Below, in pieces: positions 6,358-13,580 of a stretch of 16,708 nucleotides of DNA (position 1 is the first letter of the stretch; each line of letters starts with the position of its first letter). This DNA comes from Oscillospiraceae bacterium. GTDB lineage: Bacteria > Bacillota > Clostridia > Oscillospirales > Ruminococcaceae. The translations under genes and the position numbers were made by a program. Where the stretch lies: the NCBI GenBank assembly GCA_020024185.1, contig JAHHUD010000033.1, positions 1-16,708 of the forward strand. The letters are read 5' to 3'. The notes beneath the pieces were generated by a model, which saw only the letters and a list, made by a program, of their open reading frames with translations, made no database searches and was not told the DNA's origin.

Positions 6358-6870
6358 ATGAAATTTAAAGGCTATATGCCAGACTATATTTTTGAAAAAA
6401 CAACAAATATAAGCCTTGAATTTTTAAAAGAAAATAATTTTGAATATCTTTTTCTTGATGTTGATAATACTTTGGCACGACATGGAAGTATGGAGCCGGC
6501 TGAAGGGGTTATTCAGTGGCTTGATGTTATGAAGAAAAACAATATAAAACTAATAATAACATCAAATAATTTTGCAAAAAGAGTTGAACCATTTGCAAAT
6601 ATTATAAATCTTGATTTTGTTTCATTTAGTGCAAAACCAACGCCCTATGGCTTTTTAAAAGCTGCGTTGAAAATAAAGGCAGACTTAAAAAAGACACTTG
6701 TTGTAGGAGACCAGTGTTTTACTGATGTTTTGGGAGCTCATATTATTGGTATGAAAGTTGCAATGGTACTCCCGGTTTTTGATGAAGAAGGCTGGGGATA
6801 TGAACTGAAAAAGAAATTTGAACAAAAATATATAGATAGATATTTAAAAGAAAACGGAGATTTTTTATAG
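6358..6870 (+). CDS. yqeG: YqeG-family HAD-IIIA phosphatase
   Basis: The 170-residue protein contains the four haloacid-dehalogenase motifs: nucleophile and general acid Asp34 and Asp36 in LDVDNTL, Ser/Thr motif II in ITSNN (67-71), Lys93 in SAKP, and the metal-binding GDQCFTD (117-123) with Asp118 and Asp123. The family is related to the yeast mitochondrial phosphatidylglycerophosphatase Gep4, so dephosphorylation of a lipid phosphate or another small phosphate is possible but unproven. The start has AAAGGGG about ten bases upstream. The TAG stop abuts the ATG of the next gene, indicating a cotranscribed unit. Confidence 0.88.
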   Translation: MKFKGYMPDYIFEKTTNISLEFLKENNFEYLFLDVDNTLARHGSMEPAEGVIQWLDVMKKNNIKLIITSNNFAKRVEPFANIINLDFVSFSAKPTPYGFLKAALKIKADLKKTLVVGDQCFTDVLGAHIIGMKVAMVLPVFDEEGWGYELKKKFEQKYIDRYLKENGDFL

Positions 6871-7725
6871 ATGATAAAATTTGGACCTGCAGGAACAGAT
6901 GATAATTTTTCTGCACAAGGGTATAAAAAAACAATACAAGTGCCAGAATATATTTCAAAAAAAGGTCTTGATGCTTTTGAATATCAATGTGGCAGAGGGG
7001 TTAAAATAAAAGAAGATGCTGCAAAATCCTTTGGATTAGAGGCGAAAAAATATAATATTGAACTATCTATACACGCACCATATTTTATATCAATGTCAAG
7101 TCTTGAAGAGGAAAAAAGACTTAACAGTATAGGATATATTTTAGATAGTGCAAAAGCAATAAAGGCTATGGGTGGGAAAAGAGTTATATTTCATTCAGGC
7201 TCTTGTGCAAAAATTTCAAGGGAAGAAGCATTATCCAAAGCAGTGGACACAATGTCACTTATTATGAAAGCTCTTGATGAAAATCAACTTGGAGATATAA
7301 CAGTTTGCCCAGAAACAATGGGAAAGGTTAATCAGCTTGGTTCTCTTGATGAAGTTATGGCACTTTGCAAAGTTGATGAAAGAATTATCCCATGTATAGA
7401 TTTTGGACATCTTAACGCAAGAGATTTGGGTTGGATAAAATCTATAAAAGAATATGAAGATATAATAAATACAATGGAAAATAATATTGGTATAGATAGA
7501 ACAAGAATTTTCCATTCCCATTTTTCAAAAATTGAGTATACCAAAGGTGGAGAAAAGCGTCATCTTACATTTGAAGATGATATATATGGGCCAGATTTTG
7601 AGCCACTTATGGAGGTTATTGCAAGAAAAAATCTTGCACCAACAATTATATGTGAGTCTGCCGGTACACAAGGTATTGATGCTCTTGCAATGAAGAGTTA
7701 TTACAATAAATTTATAGGTAAATAA
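6871..7725 (+). CDS. Endonuclease-IV-like (AP endonuclease family 2) TIM-barrel protein
   Basis: The 284-residue protein follows the layout of deoxyribonuclease IV (Nfo), which cuts DNA at abasic sites using three zinc ions. Counterparts of the Nfo zinc ligands can be placed at His68 (SIHAPY), His108 (FHSG), Glu148 (PETMGK), Asp177 and His180 (IDFGHLNAR), His215 (HSHFSK), His231 (EKRHL) and Glu262 (ICES). The position matching the third-zinc aspartate of Nfo (Asp229 in E. coli) reads Lys229 within GGEKRH, with Glu228 one residue away. The usual signature wording (LETxAGQG, DRHxxxG) is altered. It could be a true AP endonuclease variant or another xylose-isomerase-like enzyme. It begins directly at the yqeG stop and ends 12 bases before the peptidase gene. 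Confidence 0.75.
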   Translation: MIKFGPAGTDDNFSAQGYKKTIQVPEYISKKGLDAFEYQCGRGVKIKEDAAKSFGLEAKKYNIELSIHAPYFISMSSLEEEKRLNSIGYILDSAKAIKAMGGKRVIFHSGSCAKISREEALSKAVDTMSLIMKALDENQLGDITVCPETMGKVNQLGSLDEVMALCKVDERIIPCIDFGHLNARDLGWIKSIKEYEDIINTMENNIGIDRTRIFHSHFSKIEYTKGGEKRHLTFEDDIYGPDFEPLMEVIARKNLAPTIICESAGTQGIDALAMKSYYNKFIGK

Positions 7726-7737
7726 AGGAGTAAAGCT

Positions 7738-8805
7738 ATGGAAAACAGAATTCATAATTTGGTAAAAGCATTACCAGAAGAATTTGAAGCAGCAATTATT
7801 ACCAGTGATGTAAACAGATATTATTTTTTAGGTATGCAGTCTTCTGCAGGTACACTTGTTGTGCTTAAAGATAAAGCATATTTTATTATTGACTTTAGAT
7901 ACATAGAGCTTGCAAAAAGAACTATTAAAAATGCAGAAGTAATTTTACAAGGTAAATTGTATGAACAAGTTAAAGAAATTCTTACAAAACATAATGTTAA
8001 AACAGTTTGGACAGAACAAACTCTCTCTTTAAGTTCATATAACGCATTTAAAAAAGCTTTGGAAGGGTTTGAACTTTCTCTTGACTGCCCACTTACAAAA
8101 GAAATTGAAGATTTGCGTGCAATCAAAACAAAACAAGAATTGGAATATATTCAAACAGCTCAAAAATTTACTGATGCAGGCTTTAAACGTATTTGTGAAG
8201 TTCTCGCAGCAGGTAAAAAAGAAAAAGACATGGCTGTTGAACTTGAATATTTTATGAAAAAAGAAGGGGCAGAAGACCTTGCTTTCAGCACCATTCTTGT
8301 TAGTGGTAAAAACTCAAGTTTACCACATGGTGTTCCAGGAGATAAAATTATTGAAAAAGGCGATTTTGTTACAATGGACTTTGGTTCAAAATACCGTGGA
8401 TATTGTACAGATATGACAAGAACAGTTGCTATTGGCAGTGTTACAGATGAAATGAAACATGTTTATGACACTGTTCTCACAGCACAGCTTAAAGCTTTGG
8501 ATATGATTAAAGCAGGTGTTGTTTGTGGTGATGTTGATAAAATTGCAAGAGATTATATTTATCAAAATGGGTTTGAAGGCAGATTTGGACACGGTCTTGG
8601 TCACTCTGTTGGTATTGAAATTCATGAAAGACCAACATTTTCTCAAAATATCAAGGATGTTCTTAAAGAAGGTATGGTTATGACTGTTGAACCAGGCATT
8701 TATCTTCCAGAAAAATTTGGTGTAAGAATTGAAGATACTGTTTATGTAACACAAACAGGGCTTATAAATGTTGCAAAAAGCCCAAAAGAGCTTATTATTT
8801 TGTAA
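7738..8805 (+). CDS. M24B-family metallopeptidase, Xaa-Pro aminopeptidase / prolidase type
   Basis: The protein (355 residues) has a creatinase-like N-terminal domain (about 1-125) and a pita-bread M24 catalytic domain. The five metal ligands are visible: Asp214 in TMDFG, Asp225 in CTDMTR, a histidine in GHGLGHSVGIEIHE (284-297, most likely His289), Glu318 in TVEPGIYLP and Glu332 in RIEDTV. Such enzymes release N-terminal residues ahead of proline and act in the cytoplasm. The ATG has AAGGAG at the proper distance. In many Firmicutes this gene lies next to efp, as here; a link through proline-containing peptides is often suggested but not demonstrated by the sequence. Confidence 0.92.
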   Translation: MENRIHNLVKALPEEFEAAIITSDVNRYYFLGMQSSAGTLVVLKDKAYFIIDFRYIELAKRTIKNAEVILQGKLYEQVKEILTKHNVKTVWTEQTLSLSSYNAFKKALEGFELSLDCPLTKEIEDLRAIKTKQELEYIQTAQKFTDAGFKRICEVLAAGKKEKDMAVELEYFMKKEGAEDLAFSTILVSGKNSSLPHGVPGDKIIEKGDFVTMDFGSKYRGYCTDMTRTVAIGSVTDEMKHVYDTVLTAQLKALDMIKAGVVCGDVDKIARDYIYQNGFEGRFGHGLGHSVGIEIHERPTFSQNIKDVLKEGMVMTVEPGIYLPEKFGVRIEDTVYVTQTGLINVAKSPKELIIL

Positions 8806-8842
8806 TTTATATACTATTTTGGGATTTTATTTATATTTGCTA

Positions 8843-8871
8843 TTGAAAAATATTAAAACATAATGTAAAAT
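8843..8871 (+). promoter_or_regulatory. Candidate promoter of efp
   Basis: TTGAAA at 8843-8848 is 17 bases from TAAAAT at 8866-8871. An alternative -10 TATAAT lies at 8881-8886 without a good -35. The 142-base gap before efp is very AT-rich and shows no terminator after the peptidase gene. Confidence 0.5.
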
Positions 8872-8947
8872 TATATAAGGTATAATATATCATATATAAT
8901 TATATTAAAATTAAAATATTATAAGTGTAAAAACTTTGGAGGTATTT

Positions 8948-9505
8948 ATGATTTCTGCTGGCGATTTTCGCAATGGCGTAACATTTGAACAAGATGGCAA
9001 CGTTATGCAAATTGTTGAATTCCAACACGTTAAACCAGGTAAAGGTGCTGCTTTTGTTAGAACAAAAGTTAGAAATGTTATAACAGGTAGTGTTGTTGAA
9101 AGAACTTACAACCCAACTGACAAATTCCCAACAGCTTTTGTTGATAGAAGAGAAATGCAATTCCTTTATGAAGAAGGCGACCTTTGCTATTTCATGGATA
9201 TGGAAACATATGACCAAATCCCTGTAAACGCAAGAGCTCTCAGCGACGCTTTCAAATTTGTTAAAGAAAACGAAGTTGTTAAAATTCTTTCTTACAAAGG
9301 TAACATTTTTGGTATTGAACCACCAAACTTTGTTGTTCTTAAAGTTACACAAACAGACCCAGGTTTCAAAGGTAACACAGCTACAAATACTCTCAAACCA
9401 GCTACACTTGAAACAGGCGCTGAAATTAGAGTTCCATTGTTCATTGATGAAGGCGAATTAATTCGTATCGATACAAGAACAGGCGAATATATGGAACGTG
9501 CATAA
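8948..9505 (+). CDS. efp: Translation elongation factor P
   Basis: EF-P binds ribosomes stalled at consecutive prolines and promotes peptide bond formation. The 185-residue protein has the KOW-like N-terminal domain and two OB folds. The loop KPGKGAAF places Lys32 at the tip, the residue modified in several Gram-positive EF-Ps. The C-terminal signature is present as a degenerate form around IDTRTGEYMERA. ATG 8948 is chosen over in-frame ATG 8936 because GGAGG at 8938-8942 lies five bases upstream and the protein then starts MISAGDFRNG as in the family. Codon use is richer in C-ending codons than the neighbours, as expected for a highly expressed gene. No EF-P modification gene is in the window. 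Confidence 0.97.
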   Translation: MISAGDFRNGVTFEQDGNVMQIVEFQHVKPGKGAAFVRTKVRNVITGSVVERTYNPTDKFPTAFVDRREMQFLYEEGDLCYFMDMETYDQIPVNARALSDAFKFVKENEVVKILSYKGNIFGIEPPNFVVLKVTQTDPGFKGNTATNTLKPATLETGAEIRVPLFIDEGELIRIDTRTGEYMERA

Positions 9506-9541
9506 TTTGCTTAATTTTATTTTTTAAGGAGGATTATTGTT

Positions 9542-10069
9542 ATGACTCTTACAGAAAGAATGGCATATATTAAAGGTTTGTGTGAAGGCCTCAACATTGA
9601 TGCAAATACAAAAGAAGGTAAAGTTTTACTCTCTTTGATTGAAGTTGTTGAAGAAATGGCAGAGTCCGTAAGCGAACTTGAAAACGATATGGACCAAGTT
9701 TTTGAAGAACTTGATGCTATCGACGAAGACCTCACAGATGTAGAAGATGCTTTGTGGGAAGAAGACGACGAAGATGATGAAGACGATGATGAAGACGAAG
9801 ATGAATGCGGCTGTGGCTGTGGACATCACCACCACCATCATCATGAAGTAGAAGAAGACGAAGAAGATGAAGAACTCTTTGACGGCGACCTCTACGAAAT
9901 TACATGCCCAAAATGTGGCGAAATCGTATGTATGGACGAAGATATGCTCTTTAGCCCAGACTGTGCTTGCCCTAACTGTGGTACAAGCTTTGAAGTTGAT
10001 TTTGACGGCGTTGAAGCTTGTGACTGTGACTGTGATTGTGAAGACGAACACAGCGAAGACGAAGAATAA
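9542..10069 (+). CDS. CD1247-type acidic protein with His7 tract and zinc ribbon
   Basis: The 175-residue protein starts with a helical domain, TLTERMAYIKGLCEGL (2-17) through about residue 70, that matches the CD1247 N-terminal domain known from Clostridia, with no established function. It then has an acidic run of Asp/Glu (about 73-88), Cys89, Cys91 and Cys93 alternating with Gly, seven consecutive histidines (95-101), another acidic run, a zinc ribbon (Cys122/Cys125 and Cys143/Cys146) and a C-terminal Cys-Asp alternation (Cys160, 162, 164, 166). It is cytoplasmic by composition. AAGGAGG lies nine bases before ATG. It follows efp by 36 bases and shares its C-ending codon bias, so both are probably one highly expressed transcript. 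Metal storage or binding is an inference. Confidence 0.75.
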   Translation: MTLTERMAYIKGLCEGLNIDANTKEGKVLLSLIEVVEEMAESVSELENDMDQVFEELDAIDEDLTDVEDALWEEDDEDDEDDDEDEDECGCGCGHHHHHHHEVEEDEEDEELFDGDLYEITCPKCGEIVCMDEDMLFSPDCACPNCGTSFEVDFDGVEACDCDCDCEDEHSEDEE

Positions 10070-10079
10070 TTCTAAACTT

Positions 10080-10111
10080 AAAAGACACCGATTATTCGGT
10101 GTCTTTTTTTT
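10080..10111 (+). terminator. Intrinsic terminator after the CD1247-type gene
   Basis: AAGACACCGA pairs with TCGGTGTCTT around a TTAT loop and is followed by a run of eight T. It closes the efp transcript. Confidence 0.92.
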
Positions 10112-10162
10112 GTGTAATAAATTTTATGTTATACTTAATAAACTGTTTTTAACACAAGTAAT

Positions 10163-10210
10163 ATAAATATAAATATAAATATAAATATAAATATAAATAT
10201 AAATATAAAT
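10163..10210 (+). repeat. ATAAAT hexamer microsatellite, eight perfect copies
   Basis: Eight uninterrupted ATAAAT units lie in the gap between the CD1247-type gene and the sdpR-like promoter, ending 28 bases before its -35 box. Each unit junction also reads TATAAA. Copy number could vary by slippage. Confidence 0.95.
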
Positions 10211-10211
10211 A

Positions 10212-10291
10212 TATTTAGAATATTATCAAAATATATATTGACAAGCATCTAAATACATGGTATTTTATATTTAGATAAACTTCTAAATATA
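10212..10291 (+). promoter_or_regulatory. Repeated TATTTAGA half-sites, probable operator of the ArsR-type regulator
   Basis: The octamer TATTTAGA or its complement TCTAAATA occurs four times around the promoter: 10212-10219, 10248-10255, 10268-10275 and 10282-10289. The last two form a 10-bp perfect inverted repeat (TATATTTAGA, six-base gap, TCTAAATATA, 10266-10291) just downstream of the -10. The middle pair forms a second inverted repeat over the -10 region. Autorepression by the encoded regulator is the simplest reading. Confidence 0.7.
10238..10266 (+). promoter_or_regulatory. Promoter of the sdpR/sdpI-like pair
   Basis: A consensus TTGACA at 10238-10243 is 17 bases from TATTTT at 10261-10266, with TG at 10258-10259 giving an extended -10. 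Confidence 0.8.
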
Positions 10292-10310
10292 AAAGCGAAG
10301 GAGGTTGCAA

Positions 10311-10589
10311 ATGTTACAAGATACACTAAAAGCTTTGTCTGACCCAACAAGAAGAAAAATTTTAGAAATACTTAAAAAAGGGTCTATGTCTGCCGGAGAA
10401 ATAGGAGAATATTTTGAAATGACGGGAGCAACTTTGTCACACCATTTGAATATACTTAAAAAAGCAGACTTAGTTCAAGATACAAAAAAAGGCACATTTA
10501 TTTATTATGAAATAAATACTTCCGTTATGGAAGATATTCTTACATGGATTTCTGGGTTTATTAAGGAGAATGATGATGAAAAAAAATAA
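10311..10589 (+). CDS. ArsR/SmtB-type winged-helix repressor, SdpR-like
   Basis: The 92-residue protein begins LKALSDPTRRKILEIL (5-20) and carries the recognition helix GATLSHHLNILKKADLV (39-55), both standard for small ArsR-family repressors. It has no cysteine, so classic thiol metal sensing is unlikely, which agrees with the SdpR branch that pairs with SdpI. ATG 10311 is preferred over the in-frame TTG at 10305 because AGGAGG at 10299-10304 is six bases upstream of the ATG and would touch the TTG. The gene overlaps the next one. It sits behind a strong promoter surrounded by repeated half-sites, suggesting autoregulation with titration by the membrane partner. Confidence 0.88.
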   Translation: MLQDTLKALSDPTRRKILEILKKGSMSAGEIGEYFEMTGATLSHHLNILKKADLVQDTKKGTFIYYEINTSVMEDILTWISGFIKENDDEKK

Positions 10590-11226
10590 AATTGAAATAG
10601 TTATTTTAGTTACTTTGATTTTAAGTTTAATACATACAATAGTGTTATATCCAACACTACCGAATGTAATTCCGACACACTGGGGGCTTTCCGGAGAAAT
10701 TGATGGATGGGGTCATAAAAGTATGGTTTTTGTATTTCAACTGATATCTTGGGGTATATATATTTCAATGTATATTATTCCAAAGATTGACCCTAAAAAA
10801 GAAAACTATAAAAGATTTGCAAGCTCTTATGTTACTATTAAATTAATTATAATACTTTTATTTGTTTGTCTTATAGAAGTATCAATGATGGCTGCTGTAA
10901 ATCCTGAAAGTATAAATATGAATAAAATTGTCACAATAGGTATATCTGTAATATTTATTGTTATAGGTAATTATTTTCCAAAATGTAAACAAAATTATAC
11001 TTTTGGTATAAAAACTCCGTGGACACTTAATAATGAACAAGTTTGGAATGATACACATCGTTTCTCAGGCCTTTTATGGCTTATTTCAGGTATAATAATG
11101 TTGTTTGTGTCCTTATTTATTCCTGAAAAATATGCTGTTATAGCAGTTTTGATAATTACAATAATTGTAGCTTTTGCAGGAATAGTGTATTCATATTTCT
11201 CATATAAAAAATATACAAATAAATAA
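10576..11226 (+). CDS. SdpI-family membrane protein (DUF1648 plus SdpI domain)
   Basis: The 216-residue protein has about six membrane helices. The first part has the DUF1648 signature, LYPTLPNVIPTHWG and DGWGHK (about 24-48). The second part has the SdpI signature, GNYFPKCKQNYTFGIKTPWT (131-150) followed by WNDTHRFSG. In Bacillus subtilis SdpI confers immunity to the SdpC toxin and sequesters SdpR at the membrane. No sdpC-like toxin gene is in the window, so toxin sensing here is unproven. Three consecutive ATG codons (10570, 10573, 10576) are possible; 10576 has the best spacing (seven bases) from AGGAG at 10564-10568. It overlaps the repressor gene by 14 bases, implying coupled translation. 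Confidence 0.87.
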   Translation: MKKNKIEIVILVTLILSLIHTIVLYPTLPNVIPTHWGLSGEIDGWGHKSMVFVFQLISWGIYISMYIIPKIDPKKENYKRFASSYVTIKLIIILLFVCLIEVSMMAAVNPESINMNKIVTIGISVIFIVIGNYFPKCKQNYTFGIKTPWTLNNEQVWNDTHRFSGLLWLISGIIMLFVSLFIPEKYAVIAVLIITIIVAFAGIVYSYFSYKKYTNK

Positions 11227-11237
11227 AATAAAAATGT

Positions 11238-11274
11238 AAGCTGTCGAAGATTATTCTTCGACAGCTTTTTCTTT
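11238..11274 (+). terminator. Intrinsic terminator after the SdpI-like gene, containing two Spo0A-box sequences
   Basis: A 13-bp perfect stem, 11238-11250 with 11255-11267, has a TTAT loop and is followed by TTTTTCTTT. The stem contains TGTCGAA (11242-11248) and its reverse complement TTCGACA (11257-11263). Confidence 0.9.
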
Positions 11275-11290
11275 GCGTTAGATTTATAAT
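11242..11290 (+). promoter_or_regulatory. Candidate Spo0A-activated sigma-A promoter of spoIIE
   Basis: TATAAT lies at 11285-11290, 39 bases before the spoIIE ATG. No good -35 is found at 17 bases. TTCGACA at 11257-11263 lies about 22 bases upstream of the -10, where 0A boxes overlap the -35 region in known Spo0A-activated promoters such as those of B. subtilis spoIIE and spoIIG. A second 0A box, TGTCGAA, is at 11242-11248. The 0A consensus TGTCGAA is established; its use here is an inference. Confidence 0.55.
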
Positions 11291-11329
11291 CACAACCAAT
11301 AAATAATATATGCAAGGGAACTGAGATTT

Positions 11330-13579
11330 ATGACAAAAACAAAAGGACACAAAAATATATACTCTGTTTCACATAAAAAAACAGAAGTATTATCAAAAAT
11401 TAATATAAGAGATAAGGGGGAGGTTTTGCTCTGCATAATAGCACTTTTTTCATCATTTAATGATTATCCAACAAGTTTTTTATCCATTATATTTTTACAG
11501 TTGTGCCAGTCAAGTATAAATATGTATATTTGCAGTATTATATCTGTTATATATTATGCAACAACAGTAATAAAGACGGCATATAATATCCCATACATTG
11601 CTTTTATACTTACATACGTCATATCAGATTATATTTATCAAACCAATAAAGGAGTTATAAAGCCGTCTTATGTAGCAACTATTACATTTACAATAAGTAA
11701 AGCATATCTGTTATCATTTGGATTTGAAAGTGTATTTTGGCTTATGTTTGCAGTTGAAATCAGCAGTTTTCTATTTTTGCCAAAATGTATGAGAAATGGA
11801 TATAAAATTTTAAAGAAAAATGAGTATTGTGTAGAGCCGGCTGAAATTTTTGATATTGCATCTGTTTTGCTGGTCACAGCATTTGCACTTGAAGGTATAA
11901 AAATAAATGGAATAATCCCATCAGTATGCTTTCTGTTGGCAGTGGCAATTATTTATGAAGAAAAATCAAATATGTCAATATCTTTAGCAGGAGCTATATG
12001 TTTATTTACATCTTTAATGCAAAGTAATAATTTTGCATACCTGTTTTCAGGATTTTTTATAATATATATTGGAGCTATTGCTTTTTCATGCAAAAACAAT
12101 ATAAAAAATATAATTTTATGTGTTCTATCTCTTTGTGTTTCATTGGCGTTTATAATAAAATTTAACAGTTTTGTATTTTTGTCTACAACTGCAATAAGTT
12201 TAACAATATGCTTTATATTTGATAAGGCAAAAATAATTGATGACAAACAAAAAGTTAATAGTAATGACACTTTGGGCGAAGGCGATTATCTTAGTCTTAT
12301 GAATAAGTTGGATAAACTTAACAGATGTTATAGATTTATAGGACATACAGTTATAGATATTTCTAATTTGCTTACAAAAGAAGAAGTCCCACAGGAAATG
12401 GAAAATATAGTTTGCAACGAAATTTGCAAGAATTGTAAAAATAATACATATTGTTGGCAAGAAAATTATAGCTATACACAAAATCAATTTTCAACTTATG
12501 CAAGAGCGTTGAGAAAAAATTCATTTCCAATCTTTGACGCAAGATTTTTATCCATATGCGACAAAGTTGATAAATTAGAAAAAAGCTTTTCAAATGCACA
12601 TAGACTTATGTCAACACAAAAACTTGTACATTCAGCAGCTATGCACAATCAAAAAATACTGCAAAATCAGTTTTTAATTATAGCTCAAAGTTTAAAAGAG
12701 ATAACATATCAAAGCAGTAAAAGTGGTATAACAAATATGACCATTACTCACGAAATAAATAACTATTTAAAAAATATAGGTAAAAATATAAATTATTGTA
12801 TATGTTATCAAAATAGTAATAAATGTGTTATAAATACGGATAATTATTTTGATGAAGCCGAGATTTATAAAATTAAAACAAAGCTTGAGTTATTATATGG
12901 TGCAAAATTTGATGAACCTATAAGAGAACAGGATGAAGAAAGTGTAATTTATAATTTCTATCAAATACCAATGTTTACAGGAGAAATAGATGTTGAAAAT
13001 TCAAGCTTACATTCTGTTTGTGGTGATAGTTATAAAATAATAAACACCGGAGAATATACTTATATAATACTTGCAGACGGAATGGGCACAGGTAGTTTTG
13101 CAGCGGCAGAAAGTAAAACTGCGATAACAATGTTGGAAAGTCTTTTATATGCTCAAGTTGAAATCAGTACAGCAATAGAAATTGTGAATATAGCACTCAA
13201 TTTAAAAGGTACGGGACAATCTTGTGTTTCTCTTGATGTATTGAGAGTTAATCTTAATGATGGCAGTGCAAATATATATAAAGCAGGTGGCGCAAAAAGT
13301 ATAATAATCTCTTCTAATAAGACAATATCAATATATGAAGATAGCCTACCGGTTGGGATTTTAAAAGATGTGAAAATAGCAGAACATAATTTTGTGCTGA
13401 ATAACGGAGATATGGTTGCTATTTTATCTGATGGAGTTAACATACAAAAAAATACTATTGAAAAATTAAATACTATGGGAACAAATTATTCAGCTCAAAA
13501 AATTTCAAAATATATTTTAAATACCTGCAAAGATAACGATGATGCAACTGTTGCTGTATTTAAACTAAAACTTGCATAG
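11330..13579 (+). CDS. spoIIE: Stage II sporulation protein E, membrane-bound PP2C phosphatase
   Basis: SpoIIE dephosphorylates the anti-anti-sigma factor SpoIIAA at the asymmetric septum and so activates sigma-F in the forespore. This 749-residue protein is somewhat shorter than the B. subtilis protein of about 827. Residues from about 28 to 305 hold roughly ten hydrophobic segments. A central region (about 320-540) contains a cysteine cluster ICNEICKNCKNNTYCW typical of the family. The PP2C domain fills the C-terminus, with DGMGTG (583-588), SDGV (Asp701) and DDATVAVFKL (Asp737/738) supplying the metal-binding aspartates. The ATG has AAGGG eleven bases upstream, a weak ribosome site. The gene is followed by a terminator and appears monocistronic; the tilS-hpt-ftsH neighbours seen in many Firmicutes are absent. 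Confidence 0.93.
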   Translation: MTKTKGHKNIYSVSHKKTEVLSKINIRDKGEVLLCIIALFSSFNDYPTSFLSIIFLQLCQSSINMYICSIISVIYYATTVIKTAYNIPYIAFILTYVISDYIYQTNKGVIKPSYVATITFTISKAYLLSFGFESVFWLMFAVEISSFLFLPKCMRNGYKILKKNEYCVEPAEIFDIASVLLVTAFALEGIKINGIIPSVCFLLAVAIIYEEKSNMSISLAGAICLFTSLMQSNNFAYLFSGFFIIYIGAIAFSCKNNIKNIILCVLSLCVSLAFIIKFNSFVFLSTTAISLTICFIFDKAKIIDDKQKVNSNDTLGEGDYLSLMNKLDKLNRCYRFIGHTVIDISNLLTKEEVPQEMENIVCNEICKNCKNNTYCWQENYSYTQNQFSTYARALRKNSFPIFDARFLSICDKVDKLEKSFSNAHRLMSTQKLVHSAAMHNQKILQNQFLIIAQSLKEITYQSSKSGITNMTITHEINNYLKNIGKNINYCICYQNSNKCVINTDNYFDEAEIYKIKTKLELLYGAKFDEPIREQDEESVIYNFYQIPMFTGEIDVENSSLHSVCGDSYKIINTGEYTYIILADGMGTGSFAAAESKTAITMLESLLYAQVEISTAIEIVNIALNLKGTGQSCVSLDVLRVNLNDGSANIYKAGGAKSIIISSNKTISIYEDSLPVGILKDVKIAEHNFVLNNGDMVAILSDGVNIQKNTIEKLNTMGTNYSAQKISKYILNTCKDNDDATVAVFKLKLA

Positions 13580-13580
13580 A

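Noticed and set aside
8900..9352. 150-residue minus-strand frame across efp
   Set aside because: It lies antisense to an unmistakable EF-P gene and shows no motif or ribosome site.
9626..10051. 141-residue open frame on the minus strand opposite the CD1247-type gene
   Set aside because: It is the mirror of the Asp/Glu-rich coding strand, which yields a hydrophobic Val/Phe-rich shadow; no ribosome site and no recognisable family.
10163..10210. ATAAAT array as a CRISPR-like or iteron array
   Set aside because: Units are contiguous six-base copies with no spacers, and no replication or cas gene is nearby.
10305..10310. TTG start at 10305 for the ArsR-type gene
   Set aside because: The AGGAGG site would directly abut it; ATG 10311 has the normal six-base spacing.
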